A program made the translations under genes and the position numbers. The notes beneath the pieces were generated by a model. That model was given only the letters and a program-made list of their open reading frames with translations, searched no databases and was not told where the DNA came from. Of a stretch of DNA of 64,000 bases, positions 36,725 through 50,387 are shown one piece after another. The stretch's first letter is position 1, and every line of letters starts with the position of its first letter. This DNA comes from Benincasa hispida (Eukaryota; Streptophyta; Magnoliopsida; Cucurbitales; Cucurbitaceae): contig NC_052357.1 of assembly GCF_009727055.1 (NCBI RefSeq), positions 17,405,268 through 17,469,267 of the forward strand, in the 5' to 3' direction.

Positions 36725-38576
36725 ATGATGGGGTTTCTTTTGAGCTGGGATTGCTTTTGGAAATTCAAATTGATGTCATTTGAACATTGTTTACGGGCAT
36801 TTTTGTTGGATTACCTGATCTATACAATGTTCCTAGTTGATGGTTTCTAGGTTGGTGTTGGATTCTGAATAATGAAAGAAATTTTGAAGTATTTTGTCAT
36901 GTTATCGACTCAATAGCATTGGTTTTATGTAATGAATTAATGTTCTTAAAATAGGTGTATTGTACGAGAACCGTGTTTGTTATTTGGAATGGATTGCTGA
37001 AAAGAAATCACTCTGAAACTTTTTGTATTATTCTCTTCTGCTCCCATTTCCATTATCAATGGCCTTGCGCTTGTGCTATATGCTCAAGGAGTTCTCTTTT
37101 TCAATGTTTTTATCATATAAGACCATTTTTTGTCCTATAGTTATGTTTTATTATCCACTTTAAGAAAATGTAGTCTTTAAAAACAGAAAATAAAAAGTCT
37201 AAACAAAATGGTTATCTAATCGGCTTACTATTTGGGGTTGGATTCTCCATACTATGTAGTAGAAATCATCCGACAAAGAAAGCATTTTGGATACTCGAAT
37301 CAATTTAATCTATGAATTTTAAGGGAGTGTTTGCGGGGATGGGGATTAGTGCACTAAGCTTTCATCATCTTCAATGCTCTCATTGTAACTTTCCACATGG
37401 CCATCATATATGGCGAGACTACGGTCGGCGGCCAACTCCAACCATGTTCGACAACCATTGATGGCCAACTCCGATGACCTCCAACGACAACTACTTTTAC
37501 CAACTTCAACGATCATTATAGTCCGTTCATTCTTTGGTGGAGTGTTTAGACAATAAAAACATTTGTAGCATATAACAAATCCAACAAACTTGAATATAAA
37601 AACACTCTTGAAAAAGAGTTACCAAACACAGTATTTTTTCTTTAAATATTTTTATCAAAACATGGAAGCTTGTATCATGACAAAAATATTATAAACTAGA
37701 GTTTGGGAAGTAAAATGAAGTTGTCGAATATATATGATATATATCTATCGGATAAAGGATTTGAATGCATGTTTGTGTTTTTTTTCCCCATTTTTTATTG
37801 GTGGACTTAGCTATTTGTTAGTACATATAATTTTGTTTGGAGAAATTGTAGAGAAGGGCCAAAAGGAGACACCCAATTGTAATGTGTAGGGCCTCATATT
37901 CCTAATTTGTTATCCAATTATGCCCCCAAATGTTTTAGCAAAATTCACAACATTTTTTAAACTTCCAAGGGAGTTTTTGTTGGGATTTAATTTCTAATTA
38001 ATAGATATGATTACAAATTTAATGGGTTATTTTTTGTTTTGGTTCGCAATCTAAGACAATGTCGATTTTTATAAAAGAAAAAGAAAAATTCTACCATTCT
38101 TCCCTTCTGCTGGTTGTTTTTTTTTTTTTTTTCCCTCTTTTCTTTTTTCTTTTTTAAACTTTAAATATTTAATTGTTTATTCTAATCTCTAACCCTAGGT
38201 ATTTCTTAAAAGAAAAAAAGACTTCTATGCGTCAAATTTGCAAGCTTACTTATCCCAAAGTCGGATTCAAACTAGTCAATGATTCATGTTTGCTTTCCCC
38301 CTAAATCCTCTCTCAAGATGACCATGTCGGGTTAGACTCTCAATGCTTTCAATGAAGTTTATTTCTTCTTTATTATTTGCAAAAAAAAGGTTATGAATTC
38401 GGATCATTTATTTGAGAAACAAACCATTCGACACTATTTATTTTAAAACCTACATGGCAATAATTCCATAAATAATGTACCCGGCAAGATTGAGTTCGAG
38501 CCAAAAGTTTCCTACTTAAAATGTATGTATGTTTTGTTTACCCTAACCCCTTCTTTTTTAGAAGAATGATTAGAAT
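36725..38576. other. ARF1 3' UTR and AT-rich intergenic DNA
   Basis: The 3' UTR probably ends near 36950, after AATAATGAAAG at about 36868 and TAATGAATTAATG. The rest has no gene. At 37325-37560 a GC-richer patch with GGCCAACTCCGATGACC-type words may be a diverged fragment of the minisatellite TIR family (see findings). Confidence 0.5.
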
Positions 38577-39339
38577 GGATTTCGTCGCCCAAATCCAAAC
38601 CAAATAATTTAATCGTATCCATCACAACAAACTGCTAGTTTTAGAGGCAAGACCAAGTTGAACACAAGGAGCTTTAGAATTTCTTAATTAAAGTGCTTTT
38701 AGCCTGAGGGTAATGGGGAGGGGAGTTGAGAATTATTTTGAATTTAAATGCATAAAATAAAAGTAAAGTAGTTGTGATAACAATGAGAAAAATGCCTAAC
38801 TTGGGTTGTTACATAATTCTCCAACATGAAAATTCAAGTTGGCATAATTGCATTAAAATCTAGGGCAGAGTTAGGTTGAATATCTAACAAGAACAACCTT
38901 AATTAAATATTCGGTTGATTCGATTATAGGTTGGTTAGAACAATACTAATCTAAATGATTTGCTAGCTATATTGCTTTTAGTTGATTAACACAAGATTAA
39001 ATATCATATATCAAATGTCAATCAAAAGCGATAATTATAAAATTTTCAAGCGTCCAATAATATAATCATAATCATTCAAGGACATAATCAAATCCGAAAA
39101 TTGCAAATAACTAGTTTGAAAAGTCACTGATACATCAAATAGGTAGAAAGATCCTAAAACCCAAGCTTGAATCAATTATCTTAGCCCATAATATTCATAA
39201 TAATCACCAAGAAATCGTTTTGATACATCCTACCGACTAAAAAGAGAAGAAGTGATGAGAGAAATTGTGTAGAAGTCGGCTGGTTTGCTGAATAATGACC
39301 TAATTTGGCAAGAATTCAATTTATACTAAGGTCGCAACA

Positions 39340-39527
39340 TAATGACGCTGATAGGGGCGTAATTACGCTCTAATTGAAGCATAAGGGTAGCATTGTTAAT
39401 TTGAGGCGATTTAAGTAGTCGCACTCGTTTCTATGTGTTTTCCGTTAAAACACATAGCATAGCTATGTTGTAGGTAGCGTAATTACGCTGCATGAAATGT
39501 GAGGCTACTGCCTTGTAGCGTAATGTT
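39340..39527. repeat. GCGTAATTACGC palindromes in the gypsy LTR
   Basis: GGGGCGTAATTACGCTC at about 39355-39371 and AGCGTAATTACGCT at 39476-39489 are near-perfect palindromes; related GCGTAATTACC words continue beyond the inserted solo LTR at about 41737-41750. They lie within one LTR that was split by insertion. Confidence 0.6.
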
Positions 39528-39532
39528 GGAGC

Positions 39533-41722
39533 TAAAGGAACTCTTATTCAAGAGAACCAATGAGCCCAAGATCTTTTTAAGCCCATTGTGACAGAATTAA
39601 AGGCATTCACAAACATATAGAACAGTTATGCATCTTCTAACAAATTACATCATGCTTTAATAATTAAATACAAAAGGGAATGAGAGACATACCCTTGAAG
39701 AATGTTTCTTCTGAAGATCTCTCGATCTCATGAAGAACTGGACAACAATCTCTTGCTCTCGTCCAGATCGCCTACCCAATTGTCTGGTCAATCTCTCACT
39801 GTTACTTAGATCACGAACAGTCTTCTCCACAAACAATCACCTTTAGACACGACCACTCGGCAACCTTGGTATTCTCGAAGTGAGAATCTAGGAGGTGTGG
39901 GCTCTGTTGGATTTGGTAGCAGGGTGGAGGAAGGCAACGATCAAACTATACGACCAAGCAAGTAGGAGAAGGAGCTGTCTATCGCATAGACTAAGTATGC
40001 TTGATCATTTTGTAAATCTCGCTAGGTACACGATTGTTTAGAAAAACACACTTGATCTTTTACACGATCGTTTAGTGGATTTAGCTTAGCACGCGATCGC
40101 TTAGTAAATCACACTAGATCGTCTACACGATCGTTTAGTAAAAGGCGCTTTACACGATCGTTTAGGCTGTCAGTTAGAAGGCTATCGTGTAGTCTCTCAT
40201 CAGCTAAACGATTAGTAATGCACACAATTAAGCGATATCTTTTAAAATGAAAACACTTTTCATTTTATCCTTCAGTTATGAAAACTGAACATAACTTCCC
40301 ACTTTCATGGTTAATGGAGAATATAACCAACCACATTTATCACATAATTATTTAATTATAAATAAATATAATAACTAACTTATCATATTATATTTATAAC
40401 CTATAGTTTTAATACCACATCATATGTAATATTTAAACCATATTTCTTTTCACCACACTTTTCATTTCTTTTCTCCTTTATTCAATATAAGTCATATTTA
40501 TATCAAATTTCTCCAATTAATGTATCTCATACATCATATCAATTATATCACATATAATTGAACCAATTTAATTATATCATATATAATCAAACTCCCTCTT
40601 GTCAATTCGAACACTTCAAACTAACCCAAAAACTTATTCTCAACTTGAATTCATTGAGCTACTAAGGGGACCTTATGGACCTATAGCTTGAAGCTCCAAC
40701 AGTACGTGAATAGCAGACTAAACTCTTTAATCACGAGATCTACCATCTGTTAACTACTGGGTACTCCATTAAAGACCGACAACTGCACTCTTTTCACCAC
40801 AGATATATTTTTGTGTCTATTGGATATAACCAATCAACAGTACGATAACCCTTCACGAATCGCTCGTAAGTACAACTGGGTCAATTTACCATTTTTCCCT
40901 TGTAGTTACATCTAACTTCTTAAGTACCACTGATTCCTCTAATGAATAATACATCATAGTCCTACTATGATTGAACACCTCTCGAGCTATGAGAAAGTGT
41001 GTGGCGCCACATCGTTCAAGCCTCGAAATCAGCCCTTAAGGGAGTAATCTATCTATTTACCTTTGCTTCGGGGTAAGAAGTGAATTTCATATTGTGTAGC
41101 TGAGTTCCCAGCTCCCAAATCAGACGAATCCCCAAAGTGGTAGGTTTGAGTCAGAAATCTGACCACTCGCACTCCTGTAAATCAAAGGACCGCCCTTATA
41201 GGTAGGAGTTCCCAACTCACTCAGGATTAAGGTCATGTTACCTATGGTTATCCTAGTGAAATGAAAGTCTCTGTCATGAACAACGTTATATAACGAGACT
41301 AAACACTTCGTGGTCTGGTCTTATACAAACTCCTTTGTATAGGACACCTCCGCTCGCATGTCTCCACATGAATGATCAGGATCAGACCATCTATAGCATT
41401 TTACAATACTTATAACATCTACAAAGCGGGCCGTATCCATAGTGTCACTAGGATAAGGTTTCTCTCTTTTATCCATATACTACAGACCATTTAGGTTATC
41501 ACTTAAGGCATGATCCAGTTGTATATCTCCACATACATGCTTAAGTTACAACGATAACCAAGGATCTTAGTTTATTGGTTTATGGTAAATGCAACTAAAA
41601 TATCTCATATTTCATAGACAACAGTGAAGAAAATATCTCATATTATGACATCACAAGCGTTTATTCATGCAGTTGTTTACAAACTGCTGAACCCTAGGAG
41701 ATTTAGGGCATCAACCCCAACA
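39533..41722 (-). mobile_element. Solo LTR (copia family), 2190 bases, TSD GGAGC
   Basis: The 5-base duplication GGAGC stands at 39528-39532 and 41723-41727. On the minus strand the LTR starts TGTTGGGGTTGATGCCCTAA and ends AGTTCCTTTA; the last bases are a mutated TTCA, since related copies at 56208 and 60427 begin TGAAGG on the + strand. There is no interior, so it is a solo LTR left by recombination. It is inserted inside the gypsy LTR. About 40.0-40.2 kb holds several copies of ACACGATCGTTTAG. The sequence matches the other copia LTRs at 44.4-45.4 and 61.4-62.5 kb. Confidence 0.85.
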
Positions 41723-43498
41723 GGAGCGTATAGCTAGCGTAATTACCTTACGATGGTTATCAACATTTTATCTTCAAGCGTAGCTCTATGCCGTGGAGAG
41801 GGTAGTTATGCTTGGTTCAGGGGAATTTTAGTAATTTAATTTCTTTGAAGCTCGGATGCTCAAATTAACTCCAAATTGCTTCAAATTGACACCAAATGAC
41901 TCCAAATGCTCGATTCCACCTCTGGAGTCCTCAATACCTACAAAATAGCATAATAAATATGTAAAATCCTAGAACAATCCTAAATTATGTGGAGCTAGAT
42001 AATACATTTTCGGTGCTATCAAACACCTTCAACTTTATTCTTGATTGTCCTTGAGTAAGGTAGAGTAAAACACACAGTCATACAAATGATATGCTATTCA
42101 AATTGCATGGTTCGTTACTCAAGCCTCAACAGTCTCCTAGGATTTAATTTACAATCAACAATGAAATAGATTTACAATCAATCAATGAAACATAATTTAA
42201 AACTAATTCTAGACTTATTCATAAAAGGTAAGTTCAAAACCCTTTTAATTAAGTCCCAATAGCCCGGAGTGGTTTTAAATGGCCTTCAATTTTTTCCTCT
42301 ACATTGGCTCATGCACCAACCATCAAGCATAAAAAAAATCAAGATGGTAATATTTCAACTACAGTGCCTGAAATTTAACTCTAGGAATCCTTAAACTTGC
42401 ATTTATCTTACTTAGGGACATTAGCTTTCACACAAGACTGCGGAGAACTATACTCACTATTTTCTCGCGTGTGTCCTAACTAATCACAACAAGGTAGCTC
42501 TTTCTATCCTAGTCATGCATAACATTATAAGTTCATTTTTTTTTTCTTTTTCACAATATTTTCTTTTTAGTGCAATATCAACTGATTGATTTTTTTTTAG
42601 CAGGCATATAAATCATTTTCTCCCTTAGTATTACATTACAACCCATCATACAAGACACGCTCTAATCAATAGGGCTTATTAGAGTGACAATAAAAATATA
42701 GGCAAAGTAATACGATTTTAAGCATGCAAGGCCTAATTTAGGCAGGTGAAGAACTTTAGCGTGTATGAGAAGTAGATTTTTTTTTTTTTAAAAAAAAAAA
42801 TTTAAAAAGGGCCAAAAATCATGATTATTCATATCAAACATCATGTCATACAAATTTAAAACACAAGGGAGTGCGCCATAGACTAGTCATTGTAATGAAC
42901 CACTTTACATGAGCAAACATGTATATAAGCACACAAACAAAATAGCCCGAGCTTAGATGCTCAAGAGCTTCAGCCAGAACACAAACAAACCCCACCCCCA
43001 ACTTAAAATCTAACATTGTCCCCAATTTGATAAAGAATAGAAAACAAGGGACAAAATTAAAAAGAAAACAAAGAACCTCCCTGAAATTTGGCACATTGGT
43101 TGAGTGATATCTAGCTCATCAAAAATATAATTCTCTCCATATTCTCAAGGACAACTAAAACTTAAAGATCAAGAAACATAGGAAGAATTAAGCTCAACAA
43201 AAATAAAAATAAATAGAAAAGAAACCTAAACTAAGAAAGCAATAAATAGATAAATCCTAGCTACCTCCAGGTAGCACAATTGTTTAAGGTTGGTATGCTC
43301 GATTCGACTCGGCTTCATCAACCGTAACCATCACGAACAACCAAGTCTCCATCTCTCACCCGGTTGGCCATTATCCTATAAAATATTAGTACTTGAATAC
43401 ATAGGAATAGTGGGGGAAGAAGAATCAATCATAGAATTTTTTTCAATTTCCTCTTTACGCCTAAGAGTTAGGGACCCTTGAAAGGATATGTGAGTACC

Positions 43499-45448
43499 TG
43501 TTGTGGAAGTGATCACATCTGAATTCTAATTTTTCATAATATACATAAACTATAAAAAATGGAAACAAGATATACAAAATCTATTAAGCATATATTTGTG
43601 TAGAAATTAAATAGGAAAAAGAGATTCAAAAGTCACATATCCTTGAAGACTAATCTCTTTTTAATTCTTCTCTAGAACTTGAATACAACGAACACTTTGA
43701 TCATAAAATGCAACAATCAATCGAACATCACCATGCAGAAGCCTCAATATTCTCGAGGTAGAAAATCAATGAGAGTTATTGGCTTCAAAATTAATTTGGA
43801 GAAGGATTTGAAGGAAATAATTTGAGAGAACAAGGTAATATCATACCCCATATCCAAATTCTATACACTTTAGGTATATTTATAAGTGGGCAAGAGGAAG
43901 ATGAAGAACAAATCTATTAATCTTCCATATGCCAATTAATGAGAGAATATGAAGAGAAAAAGTTCTTTAAAACCAATTCTCTAATTAAAAGATATTTAAG
44001 TAAACAAAAAAACTAATTTTTCTTTAATTAATAAATATCCATAAATTCATTCATCTTTCATATGCTAATTAATGAAAGAATATGAAGAGAAAAGACTATT
44101 TAAAACCAATTCTCAAATTAAAAAAAACATTTAATTAAACAAAAAACTAATTTTTCTTTAAATAATATATATATCTATACATAAATTAACTATTTTAATA
44201 TTATATATATATATATAAACAAAACACATTCTCTTATTTAATCAACAATATTTAATATGGATCAAATACATATTAATATTTGAATCATATTCAAATAAGT
44301 ATTTTTTTTCTCAAATAAATCTTTATAGTATAATGTGTCATATACATTATATTATATCTCATAATTATATCTTATATGATCAATTCTCTTTATTAATTTG
44401 AACAATTCAAATTAATCCAAATTAATTCGATTCTGACTTATCCCAAATGAGCTAACGAGGAGACCTCATGGACCCATAGTTTGAAGCTCCAATAGTGCTC
44501 GATTAATTCTATTTGATTAGATTAGCCAACTTCCATTAATTGTTGGTCACTCTACTAAAGGCCGACAGCTGCACTCTTCGCACTATAGATATATTTCTGT
44601 GTCCATTGGATATAACCAATTAAAAGTGCATCGACCCTTCACAAATTGCTCGTAAGTACAACTAGACCAAAATTACCGTTTTACCCCTGTAGTTACATCT
44701 AACTTATGTAAAATTGACCACTCTAATGAACACTAAGTTATAGTCCAACTATAACCTAACCCTTCTCGGGCTAGGAGAGGATGTGACGCCACGTTGTTCA
44801 AGCCTCGTAACCAGCCCTTAAGGGATTAATTTCTCTACTTACTCTAACAATAGAGAATGGGTGAATTCCTTCTTGTGTAGTTGTCTTCCCAACTCCCCTC
44901 CAATTAGAAGAATCCTCGAAATGGTAGGTATATTGAGTTGGCAAAACTGGCCACTCTCACCCATACAAATCTAAGGATTTCCTTCATAGGTAGGAGTTCA
45001 CAACTCACTCAGGATTCAAATCAAGACATCTATGGTCATTCTGGTGAAATGTAAGTCTCATCTATCAATGGTGTTATATAAAGAGACTATTCATTTTGTG
45101 GTTCGATCTTGTACAAACTCTTTGTATAGAATACCATTGCTTACATGTCTCCACACGAATGGTTAGGATCAGATCATTTGTAGTACTTTACAATAATTGT
45201 AACAACTACAAAGTAGACTATATTCATAGTGTCACCAAGATAAAGTACCCAACCTTATCCATCTACTATAGACCGTTTAGGTTATCACATAAACATGATC
45301 CAACTTTATGTCTATACATGCATGTTTAAGTTACAGAAGATAACTCTGGATTTTAGTTTAATAGATTATCGCATAAGTTTGATAAAACTAATCGAGCATT
45401 GATTTAACTAACATATAACTACGAGACTTTAGGGCATACATCCCAACA
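43499..45448 (-). mobile_element. Copia 3' LTR (about 1950 bases)
   Basis: On the minus strand it starts TGTTGGGATGTATGCCCTAA at 45448 and ends ...CTTCCACAACA at 43499. The purine-rich CAAGTTGGAGAT directly before its start (45449-45460) is a polypurine tract, so the interior lies to the right and this is the 3' LTR. Much of 44.4-45.4 kb aligns with the solo LTR at 40.6-41.7 kb, so the two are related subfamilies. It interrupts the gypsy interior. Confidence 0.78.
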
Positions 45449-47326
45449 ATCTCCAACTTGCACTAAAGCTGGGAAAATATAAGCCAGTGAGATATGTATC
45501 CTAGGGCATACTCTATATCCTACATGCTCTCCCACTTGTTCTAGTACAATAGAGACATGTCTCATAATCCTAGATAGTTTAGGAGATTCTCTCACACTTT
45601 AGCCTAGAGAATCCTTTTATATAATACAAACAATTATGTCAATAAAAACCATTTGGTCATCAACAAGATATTTCTCTCAATCCTACAACTTGGAGCCTAC
45701 CTATGTCCTCAAACTCAGGTCTTGCACCACATTATCTCATAAAGTGGACAAACTATGTTATTTCTAAAACAGTTTTCAAATATCAAAAGACATACTTGAG
45801 ATATGCAAAATATTGCTTCACAAGTAAGACATTGCTTATCATCCAATATACACCTATTAGGACAAAACACAGCTTTCTCTAAATCCAATCTAAAATAGTA
45901 TATTTTGTAAAAGCTCAAATCTTGAACTATATATATCAACGTTTCATTATTCATAAGTTTTAATTTTCAAAACTCAATGGTTACACCATTGACTTTACCG
46001 ATTTAACTAACCAATTGTATATTAAATGTTAATGAAGTGTCATGTAAAATGTACATCTCCTCAACATATGAGGTGTCTTAGGAAACTTTTCCCTTAGACA
46101 AATCAACTTCATTGTAGAATGGTACATTACCATTCTATCTGAAGTATTTGCACCGAACAGTAAACAACTTCTTTGTAAACATAAGATGCATGGCACCAAT
46201 TTAACATCAGGTACTAAACATTTTTATGTAGATTTTAAATATACAAAAACACTTCAAATCAACTATTTGAATTTTTCTAAATAGTCAAAACTTCCTATTG
46301 ATTTCTAATTCATCCATAATGAGCAAAAATCAATATAAAAAAGATAAATATCCACGTTCATTTCTTGTCTGTACAAGAACATCGTCATCATTCAAAGTTA
46401 CTGGTTATGATACTATATCAAATCCTTATTTTCGAAGATCCCAATTGTGAAATTCACAATATTTGCAAACATTTATGCAATTCAATCTTATATGCATTGA
46501 ACTCCTGTTCACAAATGAAGTTATTCATTCTTACACATCTCATATGCAACAACGAATAATAAAAATGCATAAAAACTCTATTATAGGAACTAGTTAGAAA
46601 ATTGACTCACAGTCCATTTTCACCCAACAATTCTAGCGCTGGTTTTCACCCGACGCTAAGAGTCTTACTTTGAAGATCTCTATCTCCAACTACTATAGTT
46701 TCAAGCCTCCCTTTTGTAAATCCATTCATATCCTTTGAGGTTGTCCTCATAAATGATAATCGACAAAAAATCTAACTGAGATTAAATACACTACTTTATC
46801 TCAAATTTATGACTTTAGCAAAATTTCTCTTTGTTAACTTCCTTCAATTTTTGTCATTTAGCATGACAACTTTGACTTCTAATAAGTCACAACTGAAGTA
46901 GAGTCATTGCATAACTCTCCCACTACTGAAAAGTTTATAAGTTTTCATCTTGCCTTTTTATATGAGAATAAAGACTTCAAGTAAACCTTTGTAAAGGTTG
47001 AGCTATCTCATAACTCTCCCACTACAATGAAGACTTATATGTTTGACAACTAGAAATTGACATTCAAATGAAAACAAATGGTTAACAACACTTGTTAACT
47101 ATTATGTGGTTTTATTTGGAATTAATTTATCAACACAACTCAACCTTTTTACAGATCTGCAACTTTTAACTTTTCAAATGAATCAGTATTTATCATACAA
47201 ATATATCATTTTACTTTGGAATGTTTAAAAGGTCATTTTAAATTCCTCATGGACTACTTACAGCTAGGCGTATTTTTTAACATTTATTTCACCAATGATT
47301 TTTTTAACACAAGTGTCTCAACTTAC

Positions 47327-47363
<37 letters not shown>

Positions 47364-48130
47364 AATGTCATAAACTAGTTTTACAATACTTCCATAATTC
47401 AATACTGTTTCACAAAAATTTTGGAGGAAATAATGTTCAAACAATGCAATCTCTATTGCATTTTCCTTCATGGAGTCAAACATCAGTTTAATTCTAAAAG
47501 ATTAGTACTTTGTTTAATAAAGTACTTAAAATGTACAAAGATTAACAAGGCCATATTTCTACTGCTGTAGAACAATATCATCCAAATTATACCTAATGTT
47601 CAAAATTGAGATCTCATCTCATCTCTATTATTTAAGCTTAGTACAACAAATTAAACTTGTACTAATTATTATGATTGGATCCTAATGTCACAATACAATT
47701 TCTTAAATGACTTAAACTTTAGTCTAATTTTTTTTTAATATTTCAAAGAAAATAAGACTTAAGTTGTATTAGAATAAGATACATTTATTCATAAATACTC
47801 ATCAATCACATTAATGATTTATTTATGAAGTGAAACTTATGCTTTTGATCACAATACCACCAGGTCAAAGCAAGTCCAACATTGGCTAGGTAACTTTATC
47901 TAATAAGGTTTTAAGGACATACTTTCATGAGAAGCAAGATTTAACTCTAGCTGTTAGAGAGTTACTTGTAACTGTCCTTTAAAAACCAAACATATGTATC
48001 CTATTTAGGAGAATAAAATCTGTCTTTCGTTATGGATTCATTAATCCTTACTCTCTTAGTTTAATACGTAAATTTGTTATTCTTTAACACATATAAATGT
48101 GTTTTTATTTAAAGTAACTGATACTAATCA
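45449..48130 (-). mobile_element. Degenerate interior of the copia element, no coding frame
   Basis: Adjacent to the polypurine tract. Words such as CTCTCCCACTTGTTCTAG and CATAACTCTCCCACTAC (46908-46926 and 47009-47024) recur and are typical of plant copia interiors outside the polyprotein. A 34-A homopolymer lies at 47328-47361. No integrase or reverse transcriptase motif could be read, so it is either badly decayed or a non-coding (LARD-like) interior. A matching 5' LTR was not found. Confidence 0.45.
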
Positions 48131-48470
48131 TAATAAGTCTATACTCAATTCTACCTACACACATGGTAGATAGTTAAACTGATAAACACATACTCTCCTG
48201 CGTTCCCTATGTGCACATAGATCCTTGCTTATGGGCTCAAAAGCTAGACGATGTGCTAGATGATGGGTGTTGCGCTAGGCGATAGACACAAGTGCTAGAC
48301 GATGAGCGACAGCGAGATCAGCTAGACGATAACCTATGCGATGGACGCAAAGCTAGACGATTAAGGCTGGGCGTGCATTGAGGCAGTTAGACGATGAACT
48401 ATGCGATGGGCGCAAAGCTAGACGATTAAGGTTGGGCATGCGTTGAGGTAGCTAGGAGATGTGTAAGACC
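48130..48470 (-). repeat. CTAGACGAT/ATCGTCTAGC repeat block, inverted copy
   Basis: Repeated AGCTAGACGAT, GATGGGCGCAAAGCTAGACG and TGCGTTGAGG words. The block is the reverse complement of 53255-53640, including the flank ATGTGTGTAGGTAG/CTACCTACACACAT and TGTGCACATAG. Identity looks about 90% by eye. Confidence 0.75.
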
Positions 48471-48779
48471 CTAATCCTTAAATCTAGACGGTATTAGGTT
48501 AAAACAAAGAAATAAGTCAGGGGCAAAGAAGAGGAAAAGTTCTAAGTGTTTGAGTGGTTTGCTTAGTAGTTGAAATAAGACATAACTAATAAAAATTTGG
48601 TTAAGAATATTATTAAAAGGAGCTATGTGTTGGAAAAATCAAGAAAAAATAGCTTCAATATTAGATATTGCATTGGTCTTGTGCTAAGTGTATGCGTTGG
48701 TTTTAAGCATTTAGAGGTTATTTGGACATTGAGGGGAGCCAAAAGGTGGCAAAAAGGAACGCATGCGGCAGTAAATGTA

Positions 48780-49760
48780 TTTAGAGGCTAAGAACAATGC
48801 ATGCGACGACCTCAAGTTGCGCTGGACGTTGGACACGATGGATGCGTTGGTAGCAGCCAAAGGCTTGCGGTCGAAGGAAATGCGTTGGTGGTTGCGGTGA
48901 TGCAAGGGCATGTGGTGACGTGAAGGCATGCGTTGATACGGAGCAAGGCATGCGGGGATGGGGGCTTGCGGCGATGGGGGTATGCGTCGATGGTATACGA
49001 TAGTGCTATGTGTTGATTGTCGTTGCGGTCGAAGGTATGCGTTGACGGTATGCGGCAACGCTATGCGTTGATGTCATGTGACGAGGCTATGTGTTGATGA
49101 CATGCGGCAAGGCTATGCGTTGGTGGCAATCGACGGCCTTGCTACGTGAGAGTGTGCGGCCAAGGATATGCGGTGATGCGATCTAGGGTATGCGTATATG
49201 CGGCCAAGGGAATGCGTTGACAAGCAGTGATGGATGCGACAGTACTACACGGTAGCACACGGCGATGGATGCGATGGATAAGATGGATGCGACAATGCCA
49301 TGCGACAATATATGGCAACACTATGCATTGGGAATGTGCTACGCAATAGACGTGTTATGCGTTGAACACTCGAAGGTATGTGGGCGCATAGGATAAGCTA
49401 GTAGTATGCGTTGAAAGAGTGATAGTCAAAATCTTAGATGGGCGCATAGGCAAAAGGAAAGCTATGCGAAAGAGGGCAAGGATGCAATGCTTTGAGTCGT
49501 GACTCAAGGGATGCACTGATAAGAAAGCCTCAAGTGAAGAATGGCTAATCAAGAAGAGGTTATAAGGTTAGAATAAACCTTGTAAGCACCTAGCATATGC
49601 GACCAAGTTGCACAAGGGAAGGTTACACAATCAAGGTTAGGTCACATATAGGAAAAAAGGGCTATGCGGTAATAGTTGAGGGGACAATTCAAGGGCGCAA
49701 GGATTGTTGGACACATATGCCAAAGGGGATTGTCTAGACGTGGTGATGTTGCGGTGATCA
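48780..49760 (+). repeat. Degenerate ATGCGTTG/GCATGCGG repeat block
   Basis: Words such as GGCTATGCGTTGATG, GGCATGCGG, AAGGTATGCG and GGATGCGA recur every 15-40 bases over about 1 kb. The block is rich in CG dinucleotides, unlike the flanks. Open frames on either strand here (for example 48711-49058) are not genes. Confidence 0.7.
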
Positions 49761-50387
49761 GATGGACGCATTGATGATTGGATGAACGCAAGTTGGCTTG
49801 CGATCATGAAGGTATGGAATGCGCTCATAAATAATGCTAAATTATCCGGATAAATATTCTTAAACATTAAGCAGATGAGGCGGCGGAAGAATATTACATG
49901 CAAAATGATTCTTATCTACTTAAGTGGTAGGTGTAAGGCTGAGATTACATGCAAAGTAAACAATTTTGTTGGAAAACCAAGATTAATACAACTCAAAGCT
50001 CTGCTCGCAAAGAATTAGTGTTGGCAGCTTAAAGGAACGACATTTGGATTTTGAGTTGTCGTAAGGGGAGGAGCCCGAGGTATCTATAAATAGGAAGGCT
50101 TGGCGTGAACAATTACTCACCATTTCCAAAATTCCAGTGCTAAAATCCTAAATAGAGAGTTAAGATTAAGTGCTCAGGCTGCCATTATAATTGGAGTTCG
50201 GAGGAATCAGAAGTTACGTTGACAAGTTGGAGGGCCAGACGGACGCATAAGCCAGCACCCGTTCAACGTATCGATCGGACGTCGTGACCATCAGTGCAAC
50301 GCAGTGCGTGTATGCCTCTTGCGCAAAGTTTGACGCCGCAACCGCCTGCCCAACACCTTTTGCGCGCATGGCCTCACCTTAACACAA

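Larger units (their letters stand above)
38577..43498 (-). mobile_element. Gypsy (Tat/Athila-like) LTR retrotransposon, 3' end
   Basis: On the minus strand the interior (43498 down to 42022) contains GGGGACAATG then TTAAGTTGGGGGTGGGG at about 42980-43030, a post-pol landmark I recall from Tat/Athila-type elements, and ends in GAAGGTGTT just before the LTR. The LTR runs from 42021 (TGATAGCACCG) to 38577, where the + strand reads TGATTAGAATGG, so it is bounded by TGAT...ATCA. Near its end it contains CTTGTGTTCAACTTGGTCTT, as in Athila-type LTRs. Without the inserted solo LTR it is about 1.25 kb. The upstream part of the element is cut by the copia LTR at 43499. No pol frame is present. Confidence 0.75.

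Noticed and set aside
43290..43481. Possible short gene next to the copia LTR
   Set aside because: It lies in the interior of the gypsy element and reads into the LTR border; no domain was recognised.
48711..49058. 115-codon minus-strand frame
   Set aside because: It lies in the ATGCGTTG repeat block of an LTR; the low-complexity repeat explains the openness.
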